From positions 1 through 40,873 of IMG/VR virus record IMGVR_UViG_3300020392_000030: 40,873 nt of DNA; one strand, written 5' to 3'. The position numbers and the translations under genes were made by a program. The notes below the pieces were generated by a model that saw only the letters and a program-made list of their open reading frames with translations, did no database searches and had not been told where the DNA came from. Below, one piece after another: positions 10,426 to 17,503 of this stretch; the stretch's first letter is position 1; the number at the start of each line of letters is the position of its first letter. This DNA comes from a virus.

Positions 10426-10838
10426 TGGCTACGCTTAGAGCAACATTAACATTAAGCAGTGCTTCCGTGTTGGCAAGCCCTGTAAGCGTGTCTGCAGATT
10501 TTTCTGGAGCTGCAGATTCTGGTATCCTTAGTCGAGCCAAAGTTGTAAAAACTTCCACGGATGCAAATGCTTTAGAAGTATATACAGCCAACGACAAAAC
10601 CGAATCAGCATATCTCTTTATTAAGAATCTAGAAACAGAGAAAGAGAAATATGTGTACGTGTACAACGGCACCGATGCTGATGGTCTGGTAGCAAAAATT
10701 GGTGGCAATGAGTTTTGTTTTATTCCAGTTGCAGTGAATAAATCATACAGAGTATATGGCACCAAAGTTGATCAGATGGTTGAGTTCGGCGTGTTTGGAT
10801 TGGATAGCTCGGCTGCAGGTCCGTTTAATCAGAACTAA
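10425..10838 (+). CDS. Small structural protein, paralogue B
   Basis: A 137-residue divergent paralogue of the gene before it. Shared landmarks are the N-terminal ATLTLSSA, the central AYLFIKNLETEKEKYVYVYN strand pair corresponding to KVYIKNTSTTATENIIVTIE, and the late hydrophobic strand MVEFGVFGLD corresponding to TIEYAVIYQQ. Paralogue B has a Ser-Ala-Gly-rich insertion after the N-terminal strand and a PFNQN tail. No biochemical role is visible. Two related small beta proteins side by side suggest different quasi-equivalent positions on the capsid or two fibre types. Confidence 0.7.
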   Translation: MATLRATLTLSSASVLASPVSVSADFSGAADSGILSRAKVVKTSTDANALEVYTANDKTESAYLFIKNLETEKEKYVYVYNGTDADGLVAKIGGNEFCFIPVAVNKSYRVYGTKVDQMVEFGVFGLDSSAAGPFNQN

Positions 10839-10848
10839 TAAATAAGAC

Positions 10849-11232
10849 ATGGCAGATAACACTTCAAATGGCGCAACATTCAATATGTTCTCAACAGGAC
10901 AGTTTGGATCTTCACTTCTAAATGGAGACGGTGCCAGTGTTGATTTAGATGGTGGTTCCGCGACTCGATATGTAGGTGCGATTACTATGCTTGTTGACAC
11001 GACATTTGAAAAGCTCGAAAACCTCGGGGATGAAATTGGATCAATTAGCACTGTAACTGCCCAAAACGATCACGACTCCACTACTGGTGGCTTTGGCGCC
11101 GCTGGCAATGCGACTAACGTAATCAATACCATGATATTCCCTAAAGGCGTTACCATTTATGGACGATGGGATTTGGTAGAGCTCAATAGCGGAACGTGCA
11201 TTTGTTATTTCGCGCCACGCCAAAAAGGATAA
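10849..11232 (+). CDS. Small structural protein, unknown
   Basis: A 127-residue protein with a Gly/Ser/Asn-rich N-terminal third (SNGATFNMFSTGQFGSSLLN), a central acidic stretch and a compact C-terminal strand set, IFPKGVTIYGRWDLVELNSG followed by ICYF. The IFPKGVTIYGRW-type string resembles small structural proteins seen in other marine phage genomes from memory, where it often ends a virion-protein gene. It lies 20 bases before the scaffold gene and 11 bases after paralogue B, so it belongs to the same head operon. No catalytic residues or membrane segment are visible. Confidence 0.65.
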   Translation: MADNTSNGATFNMFSTGQFGSSLLNGDGASVDLDGGSATRYVGAITMLVDTTFEKLENLGDEIGSISTVTAQNDHDSTTGGFGAAGNATNVINTMIFPKGVTIYGRWDLVELNSGTCICYFAPRQKG

Positions 11233-11251
11233 TGACGATTAATTAAATACA

Positions 11252-12388
11252 ATGGAAGAAAATAAAAACTCTATTGCGGGATTCGAAGTATACGATTCCC
11301 CTGACGCACTTGCTGCGGCTATGACTGCAGAACCACAAACAGAAACAGTAACTGAAGAGGCTCCCCAAGAAGAGCCTCAAGTGGTTTCTGAACCTACTGA
11401 ACCTACACCTGTAGAGCCACAGGCAGAATCTGTCCCAGCTCCCGAGGTGCAAGAGCCTGTCAGCGAACAGGTCCCACAGGTCAGTCAAGACGAATTCACT
11501 CAGCAGCCCTCTGCTGATACAGAAGAATATAGTGAGCAGGACATGGAGGAAGCGGTTATCTCATACTTAAGCGAGAAGCTTAATCGAGATATCACTTCTA
11601 TCAATGATCTGAACACACAACAAAGCCCACTAGACGAAAGGGTAGAGGCTATAGCCAAGTTCGTTGCGGAGACAGGAAGAGCTCCTCAGGACTGGTTTAC
11701 TTATCAGTCATTAAGCACATCTGAGATGGATGATGCGACTTTGGTAAAAGTAGACATGGCGCTACAGTATCCTAATCTTTCTGCTGATGAGGTGCAAACG
11801 CTCGTTCTGAACAAGTACAAGTTAGATCCAAACAAGTACTCAGAAGACGAAGTAAAAATTGGAGCCCTTCAGATGAAGGTCGATGCAGCAAATGCTAAAA
11901 AGCAAATCGAAGATCAGCGCATGAGATATGCCGCTCCCGAGGTGCAAGAGCAACCTGCGCAACAGGAAAGCTTCCTCAACGACGAGTGGATCTCAACTAT
12001 GAGACAAGAAGTCAACGATTTGACTGGGTTAGAATTTGACTTAGGCAATGACAGGACTTTTACCTTCGGATTGGATGACCGATACAAACAGGACCTTGCA
12101 AATAAGAACGCTCGTCTTGACGAGTATTTTGATGCATATGTCCAAAATGATGGAAACTGGGACTTTGATAAGCTCAATTCGCATCGCGCCATTCTAGACA
12201 ATATTGATGCTATCGTAGCGTCTACCTACAGGCAAGGCCTTAGTGATGGTCAAAGGGGTGTAGTGCAAAATGCGGCTAATGTCTCTACTCAGGTTCCTCA
12301 ACAGAGTTCCGAGCCTGCTAATCCTCTCGGTGATCAGCTCAAAAATATTTTACAAAGGAACTCTAATAAACTTACTATCAAAATCTAA
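11252..12388 (+). CDS. Scaffolding protein
   Basis: A 378-residue, very acidic protein that probably guides capsid assembly and leaves the mature head. Residues about 30-100 are a disordered Glu/Pro/Gln-rich tract (TEEAPQEEPQ, VPAPEVQEPVSEQVPQ). The middle is helical and acidic, and the C-terminus turns basic (QLKNILQRNSNKLTIKI), the usual capsid-binding end of podovirus scaffolds. Its position directly upstream of the major capsid gene, with 13 bases between, matches scaffold order in T7 (gp9-gp10) and many other phages. The call is from composition and order; there is no sequence signature shared with T7 gp9 that I can point to. Confidence 0.78.
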   Translation: MEENKNSIAGFEVYDSPDALAAAMTAEPQTETVTEEAPQEEPQVVSEPTEPTPVEPQAESVPAPEVQEPVSEQVPQVSQDEFTQQPSADTEEYSEQDMEEAVISYLSEKLNRDITSINDLNTQQSPLDERVEAIAKFVAETGRAPQDWFTYQSLSTSEMDDATLVKVDMALQYPNLSADEVQTLVLNKYKLDPNKYSEDEVKIGALQMKVDAANAKKQIEDQRMRYAAPEVQEQPAQQESFLNDEWISTMRQEVNDLTGLEFDLGNDRTFTFGLDDRYKQDLANKNARLDEYFDAYVQNDGNWDFDKLNSHRAILDNIDAIVASTYRQGLSDGQRGVVQNAANVSTQVPQQSSEPANPLGDQLKNILQRNSNKLTIKI

Positions 12389-12401
12389 AAATTAGAGAAT
12401 T

Positions 12402-13847
12402 ATGGCAACTATTACTGCCGCGAGTACAGGCTCAGGTTCAACTTTTGCAGATGCGAAATCGGACTTAAGACTGACTCCCGAAAAATACACTACTCTCAAT
12501 GAGCTCTTGGATCACAACAAGCCAGAGGTCATGGAGGAGCTCGTCCAAACTTTTGGCGAGCAAGGCATCACTGGCTTCTTGAAGCTTACTGGTGCAGTTA
12601 ACTCTGGCGGCTCTGCCGACCAGGTTGAATACTTTGAAGAAGGTCGTCGTCACAGAACTATTTCTGTTACGGAGACTAAGTCAAGAGTTGGTGATCAGAC
12701 CACAATCGTTTTCTCTGCGGATACTACTAATGGTATTCCCTTTGGCGCAAACGATGTTTTGATGGATTCATCTGACGGTACTCGTTATATCGTAAAGTCA
12801 GTCACAACGTCAACTGTTCCTACGGGAACAGGTACTGAAGCTGTCCTTGGTACTCTGGATGGACAGGACGCGATTGCTAATGCAACATCAACTCGCGACT
12901 TTATTGTTTTGGGTAATATGTATGGACAAGGCACTTCTCAGCCTGCCCACTTCACTGATGTTGACGTAAAGAGACGTAAGAATCCTTACATGATCGTGAA
13001 GGATCGTTTCCAGGTAAACGGTTCACAAGCAACAAACATCGGCTACATCAACGTAGGCGGTGACTACCGTTGGTTCATGTACGGTGAGCAAGAGGCTCGT
13101 AAGCGCTTCGAAGACCGTCGTGAGATGATGTTGTTGTTTGCTCAGACAGGTTCAGCAGAAGATCTTGACGCAGCGGTTGGAACACACGTTACTACCCCAG
13201 CGTTTAACGCTATGCAAGATCAGGGGCGAGGTTCAGAGGGCTACATCTCTGCGATTGAGGATCGAGGTATCAACATCTCAAACGCAAACGCTAATCCTTT
13301 GGATTCATTTGCTGAGTTTGATGATATCATCTTGGAACTCGACAAGAACGGTGCGCCTGCTGAGTACGCTATGTACTTGAACAGAAAGCAAGACCTCGCC
13401 ATTGACGACATGCTCGCTTCTGGTGTTTCTACTGGCGTAACTGCTGGTTTGGCTGGACAGTTCGGTGCGTTTAACAACGACGCAGACATGGCCGTTAAAT
13501 TGGGCTTTAAGTCGTTTACTCGTGGTGGTTACACTTTCCACAAGCACGACTTCAAGTTGTTGAATGATCCTACACTGTTGGGTGCTACTAACTTCTTGCA
13601 GGGTTGCATGGTTCCTATGAGCCAAGTAGTTGATCCACGTACAGGCTTTAAGGCTCCTGCTTTGGCTATGTACTACAAAGAAGCAAATGGCTACTCTCGT
13701 GAGATGGAGCACTGGGTAACTGGTGGTGGCGTCTTGGGACACACAAACAATGGAGACGGAGGTAAGGACGTAGCTACGTTTCACTACCGCTCTGAGATTT
13801 GCTTGATTACTCGCGCTGCTAACCAGCACGTTATCATCAAGGGTTAA
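12402..13847 (+). CDS. Major capsid protein
   Basis: A 481-residue shell protein, presumably of HK97 fold, placed immediately after the scaffold. Supporting signs are the typical size, an N-terminal helical region (KYTTLNELLDHNKPEVMEEL), a beta-rich core (SRVGDQTTIVFSADTT, RFQVNGSQATNIGYINV) and a strand-rich C-terminus with HVIIKG end. Its arginine codons are mostly CGT/CGC, while neighbouring genes favour AGA/AGG, as expected for the most highly translated phage gene in a fast-growing host. No signal peptide or membrane segment is present. The fold itself cannot be verified by eye. Confidence 0.85.
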   Translation: MATITAASTGSGSTFADAKSDLRLTPEKYTTLNELLDHNKPEVMEELVQTFGEQGITGFLKLTGAVNSGGSADQVEYFEEGRRHRTISVTETKSRVGDQTTIVFSADTTNGIPFGANDVLMDSSDGTRYIVKSVTTSTVPTGTGTEAVLGTLDGQDAIANATSTRDFIVLGNMYGQGTSQPAHFTDVDVKRRKNPYMIVKDRFQVNGSQATNIGYINVGGDYRWFMYGEQEARKRFEDRREMMLLFAQTGSAEDLDAAVGTHVTTPAFNAMQDQGRGSEGYISAIEDRGINISNANANPLDSFAEFDDIILELDKNGAPAEYAMYLNRKQDLAIDDMLASGVSTGVTAGLAGQFGAFNNDADMAVKLGFKSFTRGGYTFHKHDFKLLNDPTLLGATNFLQGCMVPMSQVVDPRTGFKAPALAMYYKEANGYSREMEHWVTGGGVLGHTNNGDGGKDVATFHYRSEICLITRAANQHVIIKG

Positions 13848-13875
13848 TTTTTTAACAGATAAATACTTAGAAAAT

Positions 13876-14298
13876 ATGAGTGCTGAAAAATATTTGTACT
13901 TTAGAAAGGCAACAACTGCCGCTACAGATGACGACGAGGTAACTGGATCAACTGTTTACCCTCTTAGTTCGTTTAGAGGAATGTGTTCTGGAACATCTAA
14001 TCAAAAAGGAACTGTCACTGATGACGCTGATGCTTTTTCAATTTTCCTAACTCCTAAAGCCTCTACTGGCTCAGGGGGAGATGCGGATGATGTTCAAGGC
14101 GATAATGTTGATGTTGTTGTTGTGGCTATTACTACTGACAATAATCAAAAAGTTGTCATGGAGGCCCTTCTTGATGAGTTCCGTTTTGGAAAGCAAACAA
14201 TGATTACTATTTTTGATGGCGGAGCTGGTGGATCTAGCTCGGCTTTGCATGAAGACATCGAGAACATTACTGTTCTTCACGTTGAAAACGCAGACTAA
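13876..14298 (+). CDS. Small acidic protein after the capsid gene, unknown
   Basis: A 140-residue acidic protein with a Ser/Thr/Asp/Gly-rich middle (SGGDADDVQGDN) and strands such as VDVVVVAITTDNNQK and ENITVLHVENAD. It is the last gene before the strong terminator at 14317, so it is transcribed with the capsid gene. Small beta-rich acidic proteins here are often head-decoration or auxiliary capsid proteins, but no motif confirms that. No close relative is recognised. The 28-base gap from the capsid stop has an AT-rich leader with no promoter box. Confidence 0.65.
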   Translation: MSAEKYLYFRKATTAATDDDEVTGSTVYPLSSFRGMCSGTSNQKGTVTDDADAFSIFLTPKASTGSGGDADDVQGDNVDVVVVAITTDNNQKVVMEALLDEFRFGKQTMITIFDGGAGGSSSALHEDIENITVLHVENAD

Positions 14299-14316
14299 TA
14301 GTATTAGCGGAAATGA

Positions 14317-14343
14317 GAAAGGGGGCCTAAGCCCCCTTTTTCT
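14317..14343 (+). terminator. Intrinsic terminator of the head operon
   Basis: Stem GGGGGC (14321-14326), loop CTAA, stem GCCCCC (14331-14336), followed by a T-run (14337-14341). It ends the capsid operon 23 bases after the stop at 14298. The T-run runs straight into the promoter box at 14350-14357, so the next gene starts a fresh transcript. Confidence 0.92.
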
Positions 14344-14349
14344 TTTCTT

Positions 14350-14357
14350 TATATTTG
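14350..14357 (+). promoter_or_regulatory. Promoter box predicting a leaderless mRNA (basic protein gene)
   Basis: TATATTTG, followed by only four bases (CGGT) before ATG 14362. In Bacteroidetes the transcription start lies about 5 bases past this box, so transcription should begin at or next to the ATG and give a leaderless mRNA. Identical spacing is seen at 16853-16860 and 17492-17499. Confidence 0.8.
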
Positions 14358-14361
14358 CGGT

Positions 14362-14652
14362 ATGAGAGCTAAAAAGCGAGATCCAAAGGTTGGAACAGGC
14401 AAGAAACCCAAGGGTTCTGGCAGAAGGCTTTATACAGATGAGAATCCTAAAGACACAGTTAGGATTAAGTTTGCTACTCCTGCTGACGCAAGAGCTACTG
14501 TTGCTAAAGTAAAAAAAATCAATAAGCCTTTTGCAAGAAAGATTCAGATCTTAACTGTTGGCGAACAGAGGGCTAAGGTTATGAAGAAGAATGAGGTGGC
14601 CGCTATATTTAGAAGAGGCAAGGAGGCTTTGCGTAAAGATAGACGATCATGA
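14362..14652 (+). CDS. Small basic protein (GTGKKPKGSGRRLYTDENP motif)
   Basis: A 96-residue basic protein that starts directly at a promoter, so it is probably translated from a leaderless mRNA. The N-terminus contains KVGTGKKPKGSGRRLYTDEN, followed by a folded-looking central part (RIKFATPADARATVAKVKKI, RKIQILTVGEQRAKVMKK). I recall the GTGKKPKGSGRRLYTDENP string from small proteins of other marine phages, including cyanophages, with no known function; no search was made. It is monocistronic with respect to the head operon, because a terminator precedes it, and has its own promoter, which suggests separate expression control. Confidence 0.78.
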   Translation: MRAKKRDPKVGTGKKPKGSGRRLYTDENPKDTVRIKFATPADARATVAKVKKINKPFARKIQILTVGEQRAKVMKKNEVAAIFRRGKEALRKDRRS

Positions 14653-14668
14653 GTACTGATAAAATTAG

Positions 14669-14676
14669 TATATTTG
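14669..14676 (+). promoter_or_regulatory. Bacteroidetes-type -7 promoter box before the lectin gene
   Basis: TATATTTG matches TAnnTTTG and lies 17 bases after the preceding stop (14650-14652), 20 bases before ATG 14697. No clear TTG at normal -33 spacing is seen. It would drive the lectin-like gene and probably the gene at 15998. Confidence 0.65.
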
Positions 14677-14696
14677 TGTGCAGTTGAATTTACTTG

Positions 14697-15986
14697 ATGA
14701 AATTTTTTCTCTTTAATATATCTGATGTTTCGTCAGCGAGTACGAGAAACTCTGACGATGGGCTTGGTATCAGCACAATATCTATACCAGCTAACAAGCT
14801 ATGCAACATCACTGCGTCTGAAGGCTTCATCAATCTCACATTCGATGATGCTGGGATCTACGAGGAGTCCTTTATGAACCCAGGCGAGGCCATTGAAAAG
14901 GTAAATATTACCGTGGCTGCTGTAAAGTCTCGTGAAACGCAGCTCATAGAAGACATACTCAACTTCATATCTCTAAACAACAACGTCTTTGTCATGAAGT
15001 TTGATGCCGTAAACAAGGTGTCAAACTTTAGGTTCTCGGATGTTACAAGCCCGCTCAACTTGTCCGTAAAGGTTTCTAGCATGCCTGTAAACATGGAGAC
15101 AGGTAGGCTGTCTGTTGGTTCGGATGCAGAAGAATATCAAGACACTATAGCTGGGATTAACTTTAGAGGAAATCTACCTGCACTTGACTTCAATCACGAA
15201 GGGCTAACAATCTACTCTGCTGGGGACGAAATAACTTCTTGGGTTAACGCTGGCACAGCGGGATCAACTCACAATATATCCTCCAATAGCGGAGACCCTA
15301 GCTGCTCAGAAGACGCTGCGTTTAGCAATCTGTCAAAGAAATCTGCAAACCTAACTGGAAATGATGAACACTTTATTGTTCCTGGTTTTACTGCGGTTGA
15401 CGACTACACGCTCTACATAGTTCTTGGAACAACTATTCCGCCTATGTGTGTTTATGGAGATGCGGCTGGGCAGACAGTTGGTTTTGGAGCCCGATATCCT
15501 TCTGGTACAGATTTTACTGTAACTAATGTGATTGACAGAAGGTATGCATTCTCTGTGCGTCACAATGGTATCGAGGGGGCCGTAGCTACTACTCAAACAG
15601 ATAATACTGATAACGGGACTGTGTCTTATAAATGGCCAGATTCTCAGATACAGAATTACGTTGTGGCTGAATCAGAGCCAGAGGTATTTATCGTTAGGAG
15701 AGATAAGAACTTCAATATGTTTCTCCATAATAAAAATGGAGACATCATAGGATTTATCCCATCAAAAACCAAAAAAGAACTCCCCTACCTGACAGCAAAT
15801 TCTGCATTTAGAACAGATGGAAGCCTGTTAATCGAAAGACTGGGTACCGTAAAGGATTTGACCTCACTCCCTGGAGGCATTGGGTTTAGAGGATACATTG
15901 GCCGCTTTGGGGTAATACCTCAAGACATCGGCGTCTCTAAGGCCCGCCTGCTTGCGCAGGACTTGTTTAAATTTTACAAACCTTAA
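14697..15986 (+). CDS. Virion protein with C-terminal lectin-like domain
   Basis: A 429-residue protein. The ATG at 14697 is the start preferred here; a TTG one codon earlier (14694) is in frame but not needed. The N-terminal part (about residues 1-150) looks like an attachment domain. From about residue 155 the pattern is that of a concanavalin A/LamG jelly roll: YSAGDEITSWVNAGTAGS, the hydrophobic strand DYTLYIVLGT, YAFSVRHNG, and the ending FRGYIGRFGVIPQDIGVSKA then LLAQDLFKFY. Such endings are typical of phage jelly-roll lectins. It is likely to bind glycans on the host surface or decorate the head. It has its own promoter. Confidence 0.72.
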   Translation: MKFFLFNISDVSSASTRNSDDGLGISTISIPANKLCNITASEGFINLTFDDAGIYEESFMNPGEAIEKVNITVAAVKSRETQLIEDILNFISLNNNVFVMKFDAVNKVSNFRFSDVTSPLNLSVKVSSMPVNMETGRLSVGSDAEEYQDTIAGINFRGNLPALDFNHEGLTIYSAGDEITSWVNAGTAGSTHNISSNSGDPSCSEDAAFSNLSKKSANLTGNDEHFIVPGFTAVDDYTLYIVLGTTIPPMCVYGDAAGQTVGFGARYPSGTDFTVTNVIDRRYAFSVRHNGIEGAVATTQTDNTDNGTVSYKWPDSQIQNYVVAESEPEVFIVRRDKNFNMFLHNKNGDIIGFIPSKTKKELPYLTANSAFRTDGSLLIERLGTVKDLTSLPGGIGFRGYIGRFGVIPQDIGVSKARLLAQDLFKFYKP

Positions 15987-15997
15987 TTCATTTTAAT

Positions 15998-16843
15998 ATG
16001 ACTACTAAAACAAAAAGGTCACCTGGGCGACCCAAGTCCCAGCCAGTTGCTGCACCAGTTGCGGTTGCAGAGCCACCAAAAAAGGCGACACCTAAGAAAC
16101 AAAAGCCTATTCGCAAAAAGCAAAACGCAAGTATTGCTACTGAATACGAAATTAAAAAAGGTGGAGGCATTGTCTTTATGTTGCCCCAAAAAGGCGTCAC
16201 TATTTACGATGAGGAAAAAGACACTGTTCGTGAAATTAGATACTGCCCTAACGAGCCATCTATCTTTGTTGACGAGCAATCAGAAAATGCAGTTCGTAAA
16301 TCTGTTTCGTTTAGTGAGGGTAGACTTTTTGTGCCAAGAGAACAGCCAAATCTTAAAAAGTTTTTAGATCTCCACCCTGCAAACAAAGCAAACGGAGGCA
16401 CCGTCTTTAATGTCGTTGATAAAACACAGGACGCCGCAAAGGAGCTAGAGAAGGAGTTTGCTGTTTCTGACGCTGTGTCAATCGTAAGAGATAGAGACAT
16501 CAACGATCTATTAGCTATTGCTTTGTATTATGGTATCAATATCAACTCTAATACGTCAGAGATCCGATACAATCTACTAAGGATTGCTAAGTCTAAACCC
16601 ATTGAATTCATGCAGTCCCTGGATTCACCAGAAGTTACTTGCAGGTCTTCTATCAAGCAGGCGGCAGAGTATCAAATCATCTCTCTCAAGCCGAGCGGTG
16701 TATACTGGTTTGATTCAAACGGACTTATCGTTTCTGTGCCTGCGGGTATGGATGCGGTAGACGTTATGGTCAGATTCTGCCTCACGGAGAAGGGCGCTTC
16801 TACCCTATCGATTATCGAAGAGAAGCTTGAAAGACTGTCATAG
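15998..16843 (+). CDS. Protein with AT-hook-like N-terminus, unknown
   Basis: A 281-residue protein. Residues 8-16 (SPGRPKSQP) match the AT-hook core GRP, within a basic, Pro/Ala/Lys-rich tail to about residue 45, so binding to the minor groove of DNA is possible. The rest is folded-looking: GGIVFMLPQKGVTIYDEEKD, REIRYCPNEPSIFVDEQ, LFVPREQPNLKKFLDLHPANK, then a helical region. The IRYCPNEPSIFVDEQ and FLDLHPANKANGG strings resemble conserved proteins from other phage structural regions from memory, but I cannot name a family. It starts 11 bases after the lectin stop and probably shares its transcript. Confidence 0.65.
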   Translation: MTTKTKRSPGRPKSQPVAAPVAVAEPPKKATPKKQKPIRKKQNASIATEYEIKKGGGIVFMLPQKGVTIYDEEKDTVREIRYCPNEPSIFVDEQSENAVRKSVSFSEGRLFVPREQPNLKKFLDLHPANKANGGTVFNVVDKTQDAAKELEKEFAVSDAVSIVRDRDINDLLAIALYYGININSNTSEIRYNLLRIAKSKPIEFMQSLDSPEVTCRSSIKQAAEYQIISLKPSGVYWFDSNGLIVSVPAGMDAVDVMVRFCLTEKGASTLSIIEEKLERLS

Positions 16844-16852
16844 ATTATTGCG

Positions 16853-16860
16853 TATTTTTG
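16853..16860 (+). promoter_or_regulatory. Promoter box predicting a leaderless mRNA (CBM-like gene)
   Basis: TATTTTTG followed by exactly four bases (CTTT) before ATG 16865, the same spacing as at 14350 and 17492. A TTG at 16827-16829 lies 23 bases upstream of the box, within the reported -33 spacing range for Flavobacterium promoters (about 17-23), which makes this the best-supported promoter of the set. Confidence 0.78.
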
Positions 16861-16864
16861 CTTT

Positions 16865-17431
16865 ATGCTAGGACTAAATCAAACTTCATCGTCTTCTGGG
16901 GCACTTGCAGAAGTGTTCCCTTTGGTTGAATACACTAGTGATTTTTCTGCTGGTGTAGATTCATTCAGTAAAGAGTTTGACCCTAGCGGAGTCGCTACTT
17001 TGGCTGGGAATACAGACGCCCATGGAAAAACTGATGTGTTAAGTATTACCTGGAGGGGAAATGAAGATGATGGTCTTTTTTATGTGACTAGATCTTTTTC
17101 AGACCTCTCTGCACAACAGCAACTTAACTCATACATGACATTTCGAGCTGATATATACTATGAATTCGCAGCTTCTGGTCCCGTGCAGACATATGTTCAG
17201 GCTGGTAATGCAATAAGCAGTACAGTATCTTTAATTACTAAAGACGGAAATTCGTTTCAAAATGTAAATGTTGGCGAATGGACAACAGTTCAGGGTCAGT
17301 TGCATATGAACACTGCTACATCACTTGACAATCTTTTAAGAATTGGATTTGTAGACAGTGCTGACGCACCTGTAAGTGGAGACAAGATGTACATACACAA
17401 CGTGGTATTTATTTTTGAAGACAGAAGTTAA
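16865..17431 (+). CDS. Jelly-roll/CBM-like protein, unknown
   Basis: A 188-residue protein with an all-beta jelly-roll pattern similar to carbohydrate-binding modules: strand starts VEYTSDFSAGVDSFS, SITWRGNEDDG, LNSYMTFRADIYYEFAASGP, VGEWTTVQGQLHM, and end KMYIHNVVFIFEDRS. The W and DS positions are typical of CBM-like folds, but no binding residues can be named. It is transcribed alone: promoter immediately upstream (leaderless), terminator immediately downstream. As a one-gene transcription unit with a glycan-binding-like fold, it may be expressed at a level or time different from the tail genes around it. Confidence 0.6.
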   Translation: MLGLNQTSSSSGALAEVFPLVEYTSDFSAGVDSFSKEFDPSGVATLAGNTDAHGKTDVLSITWRGNEDDGLFYVTRSFSDLSAQQQLNSYMTFRADIYYEFAASGPVQTYVQAGNAISSTVSLITKDGNSFQNVNVGEWTTVQGQLHMNTATSLDNLLRIGFVDSADAPVSGDKMYIHNVVFIFEDRS

Positions 17432-17457
17432 TAGTATTTTTTCATTATTCATATTGA

Positions 17458-17485
17458 AAGAGCCGCCTGAAAGGGCGGCTTTTTT
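17458..17485 (+). terminator. Intrinsic terminator after the jelly-roll gene
   Basis: Stem AGCCGCC (17461-17467), loop TGAAAG, stem GGCGGCT (17474-17480), followed by a T-run to 17485. It ends the one-gene unit at 16865-17431. Seven bases later comes the next promoter box, repeating the terminator-promoter arrangement at 14317-14357. Confidence 0.92.
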
Positions 17486-17491
17486 ATTTCT

Positions 17492-17499
17492 TATATTTG
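17492..17499 (+). promoter_or_regulatory. Promoter box predicting a leaderless mRNA (connector operon)
   Basis: TATATTTG followed by four bases (GGGT) before ATG 17504, the third case of identical spacing. No TTG lies at a normal -33 distance. It is placed to drive the connector-adaptor-nozzle operon. Confidence 0.8.
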
Positions 17500-17503
17500 G
17501 GGT

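Noticed and set aside
13305-13829. 174-codon open frame on the minus strand inside the capsid gene
   Set aside because: It is a shadow of the strongly biased capsid coding sequence; no start signals, no domain, and it opposes all other genes.
13843-13856. AT-only hairpin GTTAA-TTTT-TTAAC after the capsid stop
   Set aside because: The stem has five weak A/T pairs and no G/C, so it is unlikely to stop transcription; the strong hairpin at 14317 serves this role.
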